A stretch of 64,000 nt of DNA from Oscillospiraceae bacterium (lineage in GTDB: Bacteria; Bacillota; Clostridia; Oscillospirales; Oscillospiraceae): positions 156,448 through 220,447 of the forward strand of contig CAJTCG010000005.1 of the NCBI GenBank assembly GCA_910574635.1. The letters run 5' to 3'. The stretch's first letter is position 1. Each line of letters starts with the position of its first letter. Shown piece after piece: positions 23,058-32,588 of this stretch. The notes beneath the pieces were generated by a model, which saw nothing but the letters and a program-made list of their open reading frames with translations, had not been told where the DNA came from and made no database searches. Made by a program: the position numbers and the translations under genes.

Positions 23058-24275
23058 TTATTTGAGTACGGAAGCGGCGATGGCGTCGGCCAGCGCGTCG
23101 ATCTCCGACTCGTTCTGGGGCTGGAGAGAGGACGTGACGGTCATCTCGTCGTCCAGAATCTCCATGTGCTTGAGCTGCTCGATCTCCTCCCGCATCAGCG
23201 CCCCGGACCGGGGAGCCCAGGAGCCGCTGCCCATGATGGCCACCGTGCGCTTCTGGAGGTTCAGCGCCTTCATGTCCATCAGGAAATTGTGCATCGGCGG
23301 GAAGATGCCGAGATTATAGGTGACGGAGGCCAGCACCAGATGGCTGTACTTGAATAGATCCGAAATCAGGTAGCTCACATGGGTGCTGGAGACATCGTAA
23401 AGCCGGGTGTTCGTCACGCCCCGGGCCGTCAGCTTGGCGGCCAGCACCTCGGCGGCGGCCTCGGTGTTGCCGTACATGGAGGCGTAGACGATCATGACGC
23501 CCTTTTCCTCCGGCTCGTAGGTGGCCCAGTGGGTGTATTTGTCGATGATATAGCCCAGGTCCTTCCGCCAGATGGGGCCGTGAAGGGGGCAGAGCATCTT
23601 GATGTTGTCCAGTCCCACGATGGTCGCCGCCTTGTTCAAAAGGGCCACCACCTGGGGGCCGTACTTGCCCACGATGTTGGTGTAGTAGCGCCGGGCGTCG
23701 TCAATCCACTCCCGGTCGAAGTCCACCTCGTCGGCGAACAGCTTCCCGTCCAGGGAGCGGAAGGAGCCGAAAGCGTCGGCGGAGAAGAGGACGCCGTTGG
23801 TGGTGTCGAAGGAAACCATGGCCTCCGGCCAGTGGACCATGGGGGCGTAGACAAAGGCGATGGTGTGCTTGCCGAAGCAGCGGCTGTCCCCCTCTTTTAC
23901 CTCGTCGATCTGGTTGGGGTCCAGGGCGAAGCCGAACTGGTTGAGGAGCGTCACCGCCTTGGGGGTGGTGATGATTTTCACCTTGGGCCAGCGGAGGAGG
24001 ATCTCCTCAATGGAGGCGGCGTGATCCGGCTCTACGTGGTTGATGACCAGGTAGTCCAGGGGACGGCCCGCCAGGACGGCCTTGACGTTGGTGATGAACT
24101 GGCGGCCCACCGCCCAGTCGGCGGTGTCGAAGAGGACGGTCTTCTCGTCCAGGAGCACGTAGGCGTTGTAGCTGACGCCATGGTACAGGGGATGGATATT
24201 TTCAAAGAGGGCCAGGCGGTGCTCGTCCGCGCCTACCCAGTAGAGATCATCGGTGACTTGACGGTAGTTATACAT
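23058..24275 (-). CDS. Flavodiiron protein, FprA family (405 aa)
   Basis: This is a cytoplasmic O2 and/or NO reductase with an N-terminal metallo-beta-lactamase-like diiron domain and a C-terminal flavodoxin domain. Diiron ligands are visible: NHVEPDHAAS, then the VHWPEAM region and LCPLHGPIW. The flavodoxin domain begins GVMIVYASMYGNTEAAAEVLA (FMN phosphate loop) at about residue 258. The length is typical. The start follows aaggagg. It needs electrons from a rubredoxin or a similar protein. The gene just upstream, 32 bases away, encodes an acyl-CoA dehydrogenase carrying a rubredoxin domain. Confidence 0.95.
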   Translation of the reverse strand: MYNYRQVTDDLYWVGADEHRLALFENIHPLYHGVSYNAYVLLDEKTVLFDTADWAVGRQFITNVKAVLAGRPLDYLVINHVEPDHAASIEEILLRWPKVKIITTPKAVTLLNQFGFALDPNQIDEVKEGDSRCFGKHTIAFVYAPMVHWPEAMVSFDTTNGVLFSADAFGSFRSLDGKLFADEVDFDREWIDDARRYYTNIVGKYGPQVVALLNKAATIVGLDNIKMLCPLHGPIWRKDLGYIIDKYTHWATYEPEEKGVMIVYASMYGNTEAAAEVLAAKLTARGVTNTRLYDVSSTHVSYLISDLFKYSHLVLASVTYNLGIFPPMHNFLMDMKALNLQKRTVAIMGSGSWAPRSGALMREEIEQLKHMEILDDEMTVTSSLQPQNESEIDALADAIAASVLK

Positions 24276-24307
24276 AGATCTGCCTCCTTATTTTAAGTCC
24301 GGGGCCG

Positions 24308-26218
24308 TTAAACTTCGATCTCGATGAACGCGTCCACGCCCTCGCCGCAGTGGGGGCAGGTCCAGCCTTCCGGCAGGTCCTTGAAGGCGGTGCCGGGCTT
24401 GACCTCGTTTTCGGGGTCCCCGACCAGCACGTCGTACTCGTGGCCGCAGCCGTTGCAGATATAGAGCTTCCGGGGCGGGGTGACCTTCTTGGGCACCATC
24501 CGCTTCATCTTCACCATGGGCGGCGCGGGCTGCTTCTCCCCGGTGTCCAGGGCGGCGGTGAGCAGGGGCAGAATTTCCATCACGTCCCCCACGATGCCGT
24601 AGTCGCAGTTTTTGAAGATTTTCGCGTTGGGATTTTTATTGATGGCCACAATGCAGGAGGCGTCCTTGATGCCCTTCAGGTGCTGAATCGCGCCGGAGAT
24701 GCCGCAGGCAATGTAGAGGTTCCCCTTGAACTTCTGGCCGGACATGCCCACATAGCGGTTCAGGGGCACGTATTTCAGCGTCTCCGCCACGGGGCGGCTG
24801 GAGCCCACGGCGGCCCCGGCGGCTTTGGCCAGGTCCTCGATGAGCTTCATGTTTTTCTTCTCGCCGATGCCCTGCCCGGCGGAAACCACCCGCTCCGCCT
24901 GGGTGATGGGGGTGTCCATGGGAATGCCCACGGTGAAGTCGTGCCCGTCCTTCTTGAGGCTGGCAACCAGGGCCTCCACCTTCTCCTGGGCGGAGCCGTC
25001 CTTCCAGATCTGGCGCTTCCGCGCGCCGGTCTCCGGGCCGCGCTGCTGGGCGGGAGCGGAGGAGGCCTCCTTGGCGGCCTTGCCCAGAATGTGGGAGGCG
25101 ATGACGACCCGCTGGATTTCGTTGGTGCCCTCATAGATGGTGGTGATCTTGGCGTCCCGGTAGAACCGTTCCACTTCCATGCCCTTGAGGTAGCCGCAGC
25201 CGCCGAAGATCTGGAGGGCGTCGTTGGTGACCTCCAGGGCGATGTCGGAGGCGTACTGCTTCGCCATGGCGGACTCCATGCCGTAGGGCACATGGGCCTG
25301 CTTCAGCTCGGCGGCGCTGTAGACCAGGAAGCGGGCGCAGCGGAGCTTGGTGGCCATGTCGGCGATTTTGAAGGCGATATTCTGCTGCTGGCAGATGGGC
25401 TTTCCAAACTGGATACGGTCCTTGGAATACTCCACCGCCGCCTCATAGGCCCCCTGGGCGATGCCCAGGGCCTGGGCCGCGATGCCGATGCGCCCGCCGT
25501 CCAGGGTGGACATGGCGATCTTGAAGCCCTGTCCCTCCTTGCCCAGGAGGTTTTCCTTGGGGACCTTGACGTTGTTGAAGTTCAGCTGGCAGGTGGCGGA
25601 GGAGCGGATGCCCATTTTGTCATAGTGCTCCTCGAAGGTAAAGCCCTCCCAGCCCTTTTCCACGATAAAGGCGCTGATGCCCCGGGTGCCGATGCCGGGG
25701 GTGGTGACGGCGAAGACAACATAGGTGCTGGCCTCTCCGCCGTTGGTGATGAAGATTTTCTCGCCGTTTAGGAGGTAGTGGTCCCCCATGTCCTCGGCGG
25801 TGGTTTCGGTGCCGCCGGCGTCGGACCCGGCGTTGGGCTCCGTCAGGCCGAAGGCGCCGATTTTCCGGCCACTGCACAGATCCGGGAGGTATTTCTTCTT
25901 CTGCTCCTCATTGCCGAAGGCGGCAATGGGATAGGTGCCCAGGGAGGTGTGGGCGGAGAGAATGACTCCCGCGCCGCCGTCTACCCGGGCCAGCTCCTCC
26001 ACGGCGATGGCGTAGCTCAGGGCGTCGGCCCCCGCGCCCTCGTACTCCGTGCCGTAGGGCAGGCCCATCAGGCCCAGCTCTCCCATCTTTTTCACCGCCT
26101 CCGCGGGGAAGCGGTTCTCCTTGTCCAGCATAAAGGCGATGGGCTTGATCTCGGCCTCCGCGAATTCCCGGACTTTCGCCCGGAGGTCCTCATGGGCCTG
26201 CGTGGTTTGATACAGCAT
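24308..26218 (-). CDS. Three-domain fusion: acyl-CoA dehydrogenase, EtfA C-terminal domain, rubredoxin (636 aa)
   Basis: Residues 1-382 are a complete acyl-CoA dehydrogenase: [13 protein letters not shown] for FAD and substrate, QIFGGCGY, and a catalytic Glu in [10 protein letters not shown]. Residues about 410-570 match the FAD-binding C-terminal domain of ETF alpha: [64 protein letters not shown]. Residues about 588-636 are a rubredoxin with CNGC and CPHC cysteine pairs. No EtfB domain is present. Electrons could flow from acyl-CoA through two flavins to the iron site and on to the flavodiiron protein next door. The start follows aaaaggagg. Confidence 0.92.
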   Translation of the reverse strand: MLYQTTQAHEDLRAKVREFAEAEIKPIAFMLDKENRFPAEAVKKMGELGLMGLPYGTEYEGAGADALSYAIAVEELARVDGGAGVILSAHTSLGTYPIAAFGNEEQKKKYLPDLCSGRKIGAFGLTEPNAGSDAGGTETTAEDMGDHYLLNGEKIFITNGGEASTYVVFAVTTPGIGTRGISAFIVEKGWEGFTFEEHYDKMGIRSSATCQLNFNNVKVPKENLLGKEGQGFKIAMSTLDGGRIGIAAQALGIAQGAYEAAVEYSKDRIQFGKPICQQQNIAFKIADMATKLRCARFLVYSAAELKQAHVPYGMESAMAKQYASDIALEVTNDALQIFGGCGYLKGMEVERFYRDAKITTIYEGTNEIQRVVIASHILGKAAKEASSAPAQQRGPETGARKRQIWKDGSAQEKVEALVASLKKDGHDFTVGIPMDTPITQAERVVSAGQGIGEKKNMKLIEDLAKAAGAAVGSSRPVAETLKYVPLNRYVGMSGQKFKGNLYIACGISGAIQHLKGIKDASCIVAINKNPNAKIFKNCDYGIVGDVMEILPLLTAALDTGEKQPAPPMVKMKRMVPKKVTPPRKLYICNGCGHEYDVLVGDPENEVKPGTAFKDLPEGWTCPHCGEGVDAFIEIEV

Positions 26219-26284
26219 GTTGGGTGCCTCCTTTTCCCGTAATGGTCAGTTGTGGCATATTGAGACGGATAAAACCTGGATACG

Positions 26285-26677
26285 CTAGAAAATATCACTC
26301 AGCGGCATGCGCTGGAGCTCCCGGTCCAGGGACTCTTGAATGCGGCTGAGCTCCCGGCAGACGCCGCAGCCGCCCCTGGGGAAGTTTTCGCACTGGTACC
26401 CCTCCCGCTGGCAGCGGTTCAAAAGGGGCGGCTCGCCGATGGACTGGAAGACGTCGTAAATGCTCAGCTCCTCGCAGGGGCGCTTGAGGAAATAGCCCCC
26501 GCTGACGCCCCGGCGGCTTTCCACAATGCCGGCGGCCAGGAGACGGTTCAGCAGCTTCAACGTGATGGCTTTTTGCATATTCTCCTGCCGGGCCACGGCG
26601 GCGGCGGAGAGCTGCCCCTCCCGGTGCAGGGCCCGGAGGATGCGCAGGGCGTAATCCATCTCTCTTGTAACCAGCAA
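26285..26677 (-). CDS. Rrf2 family regulator, probable Fe-S sensor (130 aa)
   Basis: This is a winged-helix regulator of the Rrf2 family (IscR/NsrR relatives). The N-terminus LVTREMDYALRILRAL and the GVSGGYFLKRP wing are typical. Cysteines at residues 89, 96, 104 and 107 (RCQREGYQC, GGCGVC) suit a redox- or NO-sensitive cluster. The start is a TTG (26675-26677) close to gaggtgg, giving MLVTREMDYA as in relatives. It lies 66 bases before the fusion gene and likely controls the three-gene unit. Confidence 0.88.
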   Translation of the reverse strand: MLVTREMDYALRILRALHREGQLSAAAVARQENMQKAITLKLLNRLLAAGIVESRRGVSGGYFLKRPCEELSIYDVFQSIGEPPLLNRCQREGYQCENFPRGGCGVCRELSRIQESLDRELQRMPLSDIF

Positions 26678-26765
26678 AAAACCACCTCGATTGCATGAAT
26701 GAAAGGAGAAAGCCGGACGGCGCGTACAAGCCCAGCCACTTTATCATATTCTACATTTTCTGTTA

Positions 26766-26793
26766 ATTATACCAGAGCGGTCGAAAATGTCAA
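26766..26793 (-). promoter_or_regulatory. Promoter of the Rrf2-ACAD-FprA unit
   Basis: Minus-strand TTGACA (26788-26793), 16 bases, TATAAT (26766-26771). An AT-rich leader of about 80 bases follows. Confidence 0.8.
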
Positions 26794-26833
26794 TATTCCC
26801 TGACGCCAGGACGGAATAAATTGGAAGGTATGA

Positions 26834-26870
26834 CAAAAAACACCAGCCGCTTTCAGCGAAAGCGACTGGT
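26834..26870 (-). terminator. Terminator after folD
   Basis: A stem of 12 pairs with one mismatch (26842-26853 with 26857-26870, approximately) is followed on the minus strand by TTTTTT. Confidence 0.85.
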
Positions 26871-26884
26871 ATTTCAGCGGGCCT

Positions 26885-27733
26885 TCAGCGCTCCGCCCCC
26901 TGGCGGAGCCGGGCGGCCCGGAGGACGTTTTGCAAAAGGCAGGCCCGGGTCATGGGGCCCACGCCGCCGGGGACCGGGGTGAGGAAGCCCGCGACGGGCT
27001 CTACCGCCGGGAAATCCACGTCTCCGGTGAGCTTCCCGTCCGCCCGGCGGTTCATGGCCACGTCGACGACCGCCGCACCGGGCTTCACCATGTCCGCCGT
27101 CACAAGGCCCGGACGGCCTGCGGCGGCGATCAGGACGTCCGCCCGGCGGGTGAGGGCGGGGAGGTCCCTTGTCTTGGAGTGGCAGAGGATAACGGTGCCG
27201 TCCCGGGCGGTGAGAAGCTGGGCCAGGGGACGGCCCACCAAATGGCTCCGCCCGAGAATCACGCACAGGCGCCCCGGGATGGGGACGCCATAGGCGTCCA
27301 GAAGCTCCAGCACCCCGGCGGGGGTGCAGGGCAGGAAGCGGGGCTCCCCCAGGGCCAGAAGGCCGGTGTTCAAGGGGTGGAAGCAGTCCACGTCCTTTTC
27401 CGGGGAGAGGGCGTGGAGAACGGGCCGGGGGTCCAGGCCCTCCGGCAGGGGGAGCTGGACCAGGACGCCGTCCACGTCTTCGTCCCGGTTCAGGGAGTCC
27501 ACGAGGACCAGCAGGTCCTCCTGGGAGACGCTGGCCGGGAGGCGGTGGGTCCGGGTGCGGATGCCGCATTCGGCGCAGTCCCGCTCCTTGCCCCGGACGT
27601 AGATTTGCGACGCCGGGTCCTCTCCCGCCAGGACCACCGCCAGCATGGGGGGGCGAATCAGGGCGGCGGCTTCCGCCCGAATCCGGCTTTTCAATTTGGC
27701 GGCCAGGGCCGCGCCGTCAAGCCGGACCGCCAT
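26885..27733 (-). CDS. folD: Bifunctional methylenetetrahydrofolate dehydrogenase/methenyltetrahydrofolate cyclohydrolase FolD (282 aa)
   Basis: FolD interconverts 5,10-methylene- and 10-formyl-tetrahydrofolate, linking one-carbon metabolism to purine synthesis. YVRGKERDC holds the catalytic Lys, followed by GVLVQLPLPEGLD, KDVDCFHPLN, the dinucleotide site VILGRSHLVGRPLAQLL and TPVPGGVGPMT. The length is normal. The start overlaps lgt by 17 bases. It is last in the yfmF-yfmH-lgt-folD unit and followed by a terminator. Confidence 0.96.
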   Translation of the reverse strand: MAVRLDGAALAAKLKSRIRAEAAALIRPPMLAVVLAGEDPASQIYVRGKERDCAECGIRTRTHRLPASVSQEDLLVLVDSLNRDEDVDGVLVQLPLPEGLDPRPVLHALSPEKDVDCFHPLNTGLLALGEPRFLPCTPAGVLELLDAYGVPIPGRLCVILGRSHLVGRPLAQLLTARDGTVILCHSKTRDLPALTRRADVLIAAAGRPGLVTADMVKPGAAVVDVAMNRRADGKLTGDVDFPAVEPVAGFLTPVPGGVGPMTRACLLQNVLRAARLRQGAER

Positions 27734-28679
27734 CGCCGCCTCCTTCCGCCTCCCGGGAGGCCTCCTCCGCCTGGGCGGCGGCCTCGGCGGCCCGGCGGTT
27801 CACCAGCAGATCCGCGGGGACGTGCCGCTTCATCTTGATCTCATAAAACAGCGCCAGAATGGAAACGAGTACCATGATGGCGCTCAGGGCCTGGGAGACC
27901 CGAATGGGCTGGCCAAAGAGGGTCCAGTCGAAGAGGTAGAGGCTGTCCGTCCGCAGCCCTTCGATCCAGGCCCGGCCCAGGCCGTACCAGAGGAAATAGA
28001 ACCAGGTGTTCTCCCCGTCGAACCGGCGGCCCTTGGAGACTACGAAGAGAATGAGAAGCAGGCCGATGAGGTTCCAAAGGCTCTCATAGAAGAAGGTGGG
28101 ATGGACCTCCACATATTGGTAAGCGCTGGTCCACACCCGCATCCGCCAGGGCAGATCCGTCAGGCCGCCGAAGGCCTCCCGGTTGATGAAATTGGCCCAG
28201 CGGCCGATGATCTGGCCCAGGAGCAGCCCCATCACCGCAAGGTCCGCCATGGCCCCGAAGGGAATCTTTTTAAATCGGGTGAAGAGGAAGGCCACCAGGG
28301 CCCCGGCGATGACGGTGCCGTAAATGGCGATGCCGCCGTCCCAGATGGCGACGGCCCGGCTCCAGTCCAAAACGCCGGAGTCGTCCCGGTAGAGGTCCAG
28401 GTAGAAAAGGACGTAATAGATCCGGGAGCCCAGGATGCAGCAGGGCACCGCCCAGAGCACGAAGTCCAGCACATGGTCCTCCGTCAGGCCGTAGCGCTTG
28501 GCCTGCCGCATGCACAGCAGCAGCCCCGCCAGGAAGCCCAGGGCCAGGATGATGCCGTACCAGTAGACGCCGTGGCCCACATGGATGGCGATGGGGTCCG
28601 GATTGAATTCCCAATCCCCGAAGAGGCCGGGGAAGCTGATGGGCATGGTTTTCAGCGCGGTCAGTTCAGGAGCGGACAT
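27717..28679 (-). CDS. lgt: Prolipoprotein diacylglyceryl transferase Lgt (320 aa)
   Basis: Lgt adds diacylglycerol to the lipobox Cys of prolipoproteins in the membrane. About seven membrane helices are visible, with the signature GRWANFINREAFGG, WYGIILALGFLAG near the N-terminus and HPTFFYESLWNLIGL. The C-terminal 30 residues are an Ala/Glu-rich cytoplasmic tail beyond the usual family length. The stop of yfmH lies one base upstream of its start. Confidence 0.96.
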   Translation of the reverse strand: MSAPELTALKTMPISFPGLFGDWEFNPDPIAIHVGHGVYWYGIILALGFLAGLLLCMRQAKRYGLTEDHVLDFVLWAVPCCILGSRIYYVLFYLDLYRDDSGVLDWSRAVAIWDGGIAIYGTVIAGALVAFLFTRFKKIPFGAMADLAVMGLLLGQIIGRWANFINREAFGGLTDLPWRMRVWTSAYQYVEVHPTFFYESLWNLIGLLLILFVVSKGRRFDGENTWFYFLWYGLGRAWIEGLRTDSLYLFDWTLFGQPIRVSQALSAIMVLVSILALFYEIKMKRHVPADLLVNRRAAEAAAQAEEASREAEGGGDGGPA

Positions 28680-28680
28680 A

Positions 28681-29952
28681 TCAGGCCTCCTTGGGGACGA
28701 TCTCGCTGAGAACCGCCCGGTCCGCCGTCATGTTGTCCCGGAGGAAATTCAGTATGTCCTCCTGGGTGACGGCGTCGAAAATCTGGGGGAAGCGGAAGGG
28801 ATCGAAGCCGCCGAAGCAGCCTTCGGTAAGGGAAACGGCGATGTTCTCAAAGGAGTTCAGCCCCCGAAGGCTGGAGCCGAAGCTGGAGCGGAGGGCCCGC
28901 TGGAAATAGTCCTCGTCAAAGCCCTCCCGAATCAGGCGGTCCGCCTCTTTCTGGAGCTCATTGGCTACGGTTTGGGGCTCCTTGCTCTCGCCGCCGGCGT
29001 AGAGAAAGGCCACGCCGGGCATCTGCTCGAAGTCTCCGCCGAAGCTGGAATTGACGAGCCCCTGGCTGTAAAGCCGCTGGTACAGGGGGCTGGATTCGCC
29101 GAAGAGCAGGTCGCAGGCCAAGCTGCCCAGGATCAGGCGGCGGAGGCGCTCCTCCCCCTCCGGGACGGGGCGGCATTTCCAGCCCGCCAGGAACTGGGGG
29201 CTGGAGACCTCCATGGCCATGCGGGCTTCCTTGGCTCCCACGGCCTCGGGCTCGCTGCCGTAGTCCCTGGGAATCACGGGGCCGCCCTCTTTGGGCAGAA
29301 TCCGGCGGGCAAGGTCCGACACCTTCACGGGGTCCACGTTTCCCACCACCGTCAAAATCATATTGGAGGGGGTGTAGAAGGCCTTGTGGCAGTCGTAAAG
29401 GGTTTCCGCCGTAATGCGGGAGATGCTTTCCACCGTGCCCGCGATGGAGGTCCGGGCGGTGGAGACGCTGTAGAGGGCCCGGAGCATCCGGGCGTAGATC
29501 TGCCAGTCGGGGTTGTCCTCGATCATGCGGATTTCCTGGGCGATGATGCCCTGCTCCTTGGCGACGCTCTCGTCGGTGAAGTAGGGAACGGAGACAAAGG
29601 ACAGGAGGATCTCCAGGTTTTCGTCAAAGTGGCTGGTGGAATCGAAGTAGTAGCCGGTCATGGCGTTGGAGGTAAAGGCGTTGGGCTCCGCGCCGTTTTT
29701 GGCCAGTTCCTGGAGGGCGTTGCCCTCCTTGGTGTCAAACATCTTGTGCTCCAGATAGTGGGCGATGCCGGCGGGGGTGTCCAGCCAGCGGCCGTTCAGC
29801 TGGAAGCGAATGTCCATGCCGCCGTAGCGGGTGGCGAAAAAGGCGTATTTCTTGGCGTGGTCCGGCTTGGGAATCACGCAGATTTTCAGGCCGTTGGGCA
29901 GGGTTTCCCGGTAGATGGTCTCGCCCAGGCGTTCATAGTGGACGGGCTTCAT
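28681..29952 (-). CDS. yfmH: M16 peptidase with zinc site, YfmH type (423 aa)
   Basis: This is a pitrilysin/insulinase-family peptidase. The inverted zinc motif HXXEH is intact (His65, Glu68, His69 in AHYLEHKMFD). The N-terminal half is followed by the usual inactive second domain. In Bacillus subtilis the pair YfmF/YfmH is associated with 5-aminopentanol modification of EF-P, and efp lies 25 kb away in this window. It overlaps the yfmF stop by 4 bases (ATGA), so the two are coupled and probably form a heterodimer. Confidence 0.88.
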   Translation of the reverse strand: MKPVHYERLGETIYRETLPNGLKICVIPKPDHAKKYAFFATRYGGMDIRFQLNGRWLDTPAGIAHYLEHKMFDTKEGNALQELAKNGAEPNAFTSNAMTGYYFDSTSHFDENLEILLSFVSVPYFTDESVAKEQGIIAQEIRMIEDNPDWQIYARMLRALYSVSTARTSIAGTVESISRITAETLYDCHKAFYTPSNMILTVVGNVDPVKVSDLARRILPKEGGPVIPRDYGSEPEAVGAKEARMAMEVSSPQFLAGWKCRPVPEGEERLRRLILGSLACDLLFGESSPLYQRLYSQGLVNSSFGGDFEQMPGVAFLYAGGESKEPQTVANELQKEADRLIREGFDEDYFQRALRSSFGSSLRGLNSFENIAVSLTEGCFGGFDPFRFPQIFDAVTQEDILNFLRDNMTADRAVLSEIVPKEA

Positions 29953-31211
29953 GCCTCCGCCTCCTTTCCCTGAAGGAAGTATACGGTGTCCAGCTTCACC
30001 GTGCTCATGGCTTCAAAAATGCGCTCCGGGGCGACGGCGCGAATCTGCTCCGCCAGCATTTCCGGGGTCTCGTTCCGGCCGGTGGCGGCCTGGCCCAGGA
30101 AGAAGTTTTCCAGCTTCCCCTGGGAGTCTCCCATGGAGGCGTAGGCGTTGAGCAGGGTGCTCCGTGCGGCCTCCAGCTCCCAGGCCTCCAGCTTGCCCTT
30201 TTGGACGGCCTCCAGCTGGGTGAGGATCTCGCCGCAGGCCTTTTGATAGTTTTCGAACTCTATGCCGGAGGAGACGGTGATGAGGCCCTTTTGCCGGTGG
30301 AAGAGGGAGGAGGCGTAATAGCAGAGGGACAGCTTTTCCCGGACGTTCAAAAAAAGCTTGGAGTTGCTGCTGCCGCCAAAGAGGGTGTTGCCCAGCAGCA
30401 GGGCGGCGGCGTCATCGCTGCCGCAGGAAAAGCCCATGCCCAGCTTGCCCTGGGTGACATCCAGCCGCTCGGTGATGAAGCGGGGCTCCTCGGGGAGGGC
30501 GTGGGGGGCAAGCTCCGGCAGGGGCGCAGGGTCCTTCCGGGGAAGGTCCGCCAAAGCGGCGCGAAGGGCGTCCTCCACCCGGGAGCGCTCGGCGCTGCCG
30601 CTGTAGAAGATTTCCAGCCGGGAGGTGGAAATGAGGTCCCGGTAGGCGTCAAAAAGCAGCTGGGGATGGAGGGCGGCGGTGATCTGCTCGTTGCCAAGGC
30701 GGGGCACGCCGTAGGGCTCGCCGGTGCACATCTCCTGGAGGAGGCGGCTGTCGGCGTAAGACCGCTTGTCGTTCAAAATGCTGCGGATGGCGTCGATGAG
30801 GTTGGTTTTCTCGCTCTCGAAGTATTCCTCCAGGAAGAGCCCGTCCCGGGTGACGGGCTGGCAGATAAGCTCTCCCAGCAGGGCGGCGGCGGGCTCCAGC
30901 AGGCGTTCGCCGCCGGGGGCGAAGCAGTCGTCGATGAGGCTGGCCACAAAGCCCACGCACTGGGCCTCGCCTTTTTTGCGGACGGTGTAGTCGATCCGGG
31001 CGCCATAGAGCTGGTCCAGGCGGGCGGCAAGGGCCCCCATGTCCGGGCAGGAGGCGGTGCCCCGGCGGAGGATGGCGGCGAGCAGCGCGTTGGCGGAGGC
31101 GGTCTCCCACCGCAGGGGGACCACGAATTGGGCGGAGAGAAGGTTTGTCTTGAATTTCTTCGCCGGGAGATGCGTGAGGAACACGCCGCCGGCGAGTTGC
31201 GTTCTGGTCAC
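29949..31211 (-). CDS. yfmF: M16-type protein without zinc site, YfmF type (420 aa)
   Basis: This is the non-catalytic partner of YfmH. The position of HXXEH holds RRGTASCPDMGALAARLDQL instead, as in YfmF homologues. C-terminal features include GFSCGSDDAAALLLGNTLFGG and VREKLSLCYYASS, typical of M16 B-type subunits. The start is a GTG (31209-31211), nine bases after aaggag. The longer frame upstream runs antisense to spoIIP. It is first gene of the yfmF-yfmH-lgt-folD unit. Confidence 0.87.
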   Translation of the reverse strand: MTRTQLAGGVFLTHLPAKKFKTNLLSAQFVVPLRWETASANALLAAILRRGTASCPDMGALAARLDQLYGARIDYTVRKKGEAQCVGFVASLIDDCFAPGGERLLEPAAALLGELICQPVTRDGLFLEEYFESEKTNLIDAIRSILNDKRSYADSRLLQEMCTGEPYGVPRLGNEQITAALHPQLLFDAYRDLISTSRLEIFYSGSAERSRVEDALRAALADLPRKDPAPLPELAPHALPEEPRFITERLDVTQGKLGMGFSCGSDDAAALLLGNTLFGGSSNSKLFLNVREKLSLCYYASSLFHRQKGLITVSSGIEFENYQKACGEILTQLEAVQKGKLEAWELEAARSTLLNAYASMGDSQGKLENFFLGQAATGRNETPEMLAEQIRAVAPERIFEAMSTVKLDTVYFLQGKEAEA

Positions 31212-31267
31212 TAGGTTCAGCTCCTTTTGTGGAATCGGGTGGTTGCAAAGGCTGTTATTCGTTTCCA

Positions 31268-31296
31268 AGTATATACTGAATGGAGCGGGATTGCAA
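31268..31296 (-). promoter_or_regulatory. Promoter of yfmF-yfmH-lgt-folD
   Basis: Minus-strand TTGCAA (31291-31296), 17 bases, TATACT (31268-31273), about 50 bases before the GTG start of yfmF. Confidence 0.65.
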
Positions 31297-31300
31297 GACT

Positions 31301-31330
31301 GACATATTTCCCGCCCGCCGGACATAGGTT
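31301..31330 (+). promoter_or_regulatory. Possible sporulation (sigma-E-like) promoter of spoIIP
   Basis: GACATATT (31301-31308), 14 bases, CATAGGTT (31323-31330) resembles the sigma-E consensus. The predicted start of transcription falls very close to the ribosome binding site, which weakens the call. Confidence 0.3.
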
Positions 31331-31349
31331 GTCCCAGAGGTGAGCGGAT

Positions 31350-32588
31350 ATGAAACAAAAGAAATCTCTGCGGATCGTCCTCCGGCGGCTGGAGGCGGCC
31401 CTTCTGGCGGCGGGAACGCTGTGGATTGCCGCCGTCACCGCCGGAAGCGACACCGCGGCGGCGGCGGTCTCGGCCCTGGCGGCGGCTTTGCCGGAGCGGG
31501 CGCTGCGCTGGGAACTGGGGGATTTGGGGACCGGAGACGGCCTGTCCCCGGCGGCGGCGCTGGCCATCGGGGAGTCCTCCCTGCTGCTGTCGGCGCGGGG
31601 GGACGTGGCGGAGCTCCAGGCCCTGGAACGGCAGGAGCAGCCGGAGGAGGACGGGGAGACGCAGGCCCCCATTGTGATGCCGGTGGAGGAGACTCCGGTG
31701 GAGCCGGCGGCCCCCATTGCGGCGGACAACGGCGTCCCCGCCAAGACGCTGATTCCCACGGACCCCAGCGGCTACACCGTCTGCGGGCGGGTGTACGTCA
31801 GCAATTCCACAGAGCATGCCCTCTCTGTTTCCGAGCTGCAGGCGCCCTTCGCGGCGGCTCTGGGAGAGGAGGGACCCCAGGTATTGATTTTACATACCCA
31901 CGGCAGCGAGGCCTATACTCCCGTTCCGGGGACGGAAATCGTCTGGTCCGGGGACTACCGGACCACGGATTACCGCTGCAATGTGGTGAGGGTGGGGGAC
32001 GAGATGGCGGAGGTTCTGGGGGAGGCGGGGATCTCCGTCCTTCACGACCGGACGCTGTACGACTACCCCAACTACACCGGGGCCTATGACCGGGCGCTGA
32101 CGGCTATCCGGGGGTATTTGGAGAAGTATCCCTCTATCCGCTTCGTCCTGGACGTCCACCGGGACGCCATTGAGGACGGGCAGGGGAACCAGCACAAGGT
32201 GGTTTCCGAGCTGGGAGACCAGGGGACCGCCGCCCAGATGTCCCTGGTGATGGGCAGCGACGGCAGCGGCTTGGAGCATCCGCTCTGGCTGGAAAACCTG
32301 CGCCTGGCGGCGGCGGTGCAGCAGGACGTGCTGGAGCATTACCCCACGCTAATGCGCCCGGTGCTGCTGCGGAACTCCCGGTACAACCAGCACGCCACCA
32401 CCGGGTCGCTGCTGCTGGAGGTGGGGGCCGCCGGAAACTCCCCGGAGGAGGCGGTGCTGGCGGGGCGGCTCTTCGCGGAGCGGTTCGCGGCGGTACTGCT
32501 GGAGAAACGGGACGGCGCGGAATCTGCGGAAGCCCCGGAAAGCGGGGACGGCCCGAAAGAGGAGGGCGGCGGGGAGGCGGCTTCGTAA
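31350..32588 (+). CDS. spoIIP: Stage II sporulation protein P, SpoIIP (412 aa)
   Basis: SpoIIP is the membrane-anchored peptidoglycan amidase/endopeptidase of the engulfment machine (with SpoIID and SpoIIM). An N-terminal membrane segment (about 14-32) and a Glu/Pro-rich linker precede the catalytic domain (155-390). Typical blocks are VLILHTHGSEAYTP, FVLDVHRDAI and YNQHATTGSLLLEVGAAGNS, with the Zn-binding His and Glu. The C-terminal tail is Glu/Gly-rich. The start follows agaggtg. Confidence 0.95.
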   Translation: MKQKKSLRIVLRRLEAALLAAGTLWIAAVTAGSDTAAAAVSALAAALPERALRWELGDLGTGDGLSPAAALAIGESSLLLSARGDVAELQALERQEQPEEDGETQAPIVMPVEETPVEPAAPIAADNGVPAKTLIPTDPSGYTVCGRVYVSNSTEHALSVSELQAPFAAALGEEGPQVLILHTHGSEAYTPVPGTEIVWSGDYRTTDYRCNVVRVGDEMAEVLGEAGISVLHDRTLYDYPNYTGAYDRALTAIRGYLEKYPSIRFVLDVHRDAIEDGQGNQHKVVSELGDQGTAAQMSLVMGSDGSGLEHPLWLENLRLAAAVQQDVLEHYPTLMRPVLLRNSRYNQHATTGSLLLEVGAAGNSPEEAVLAGRLFAERFAAVLLEKRDGAESAEAPESGDGPKEEGGGEAAS

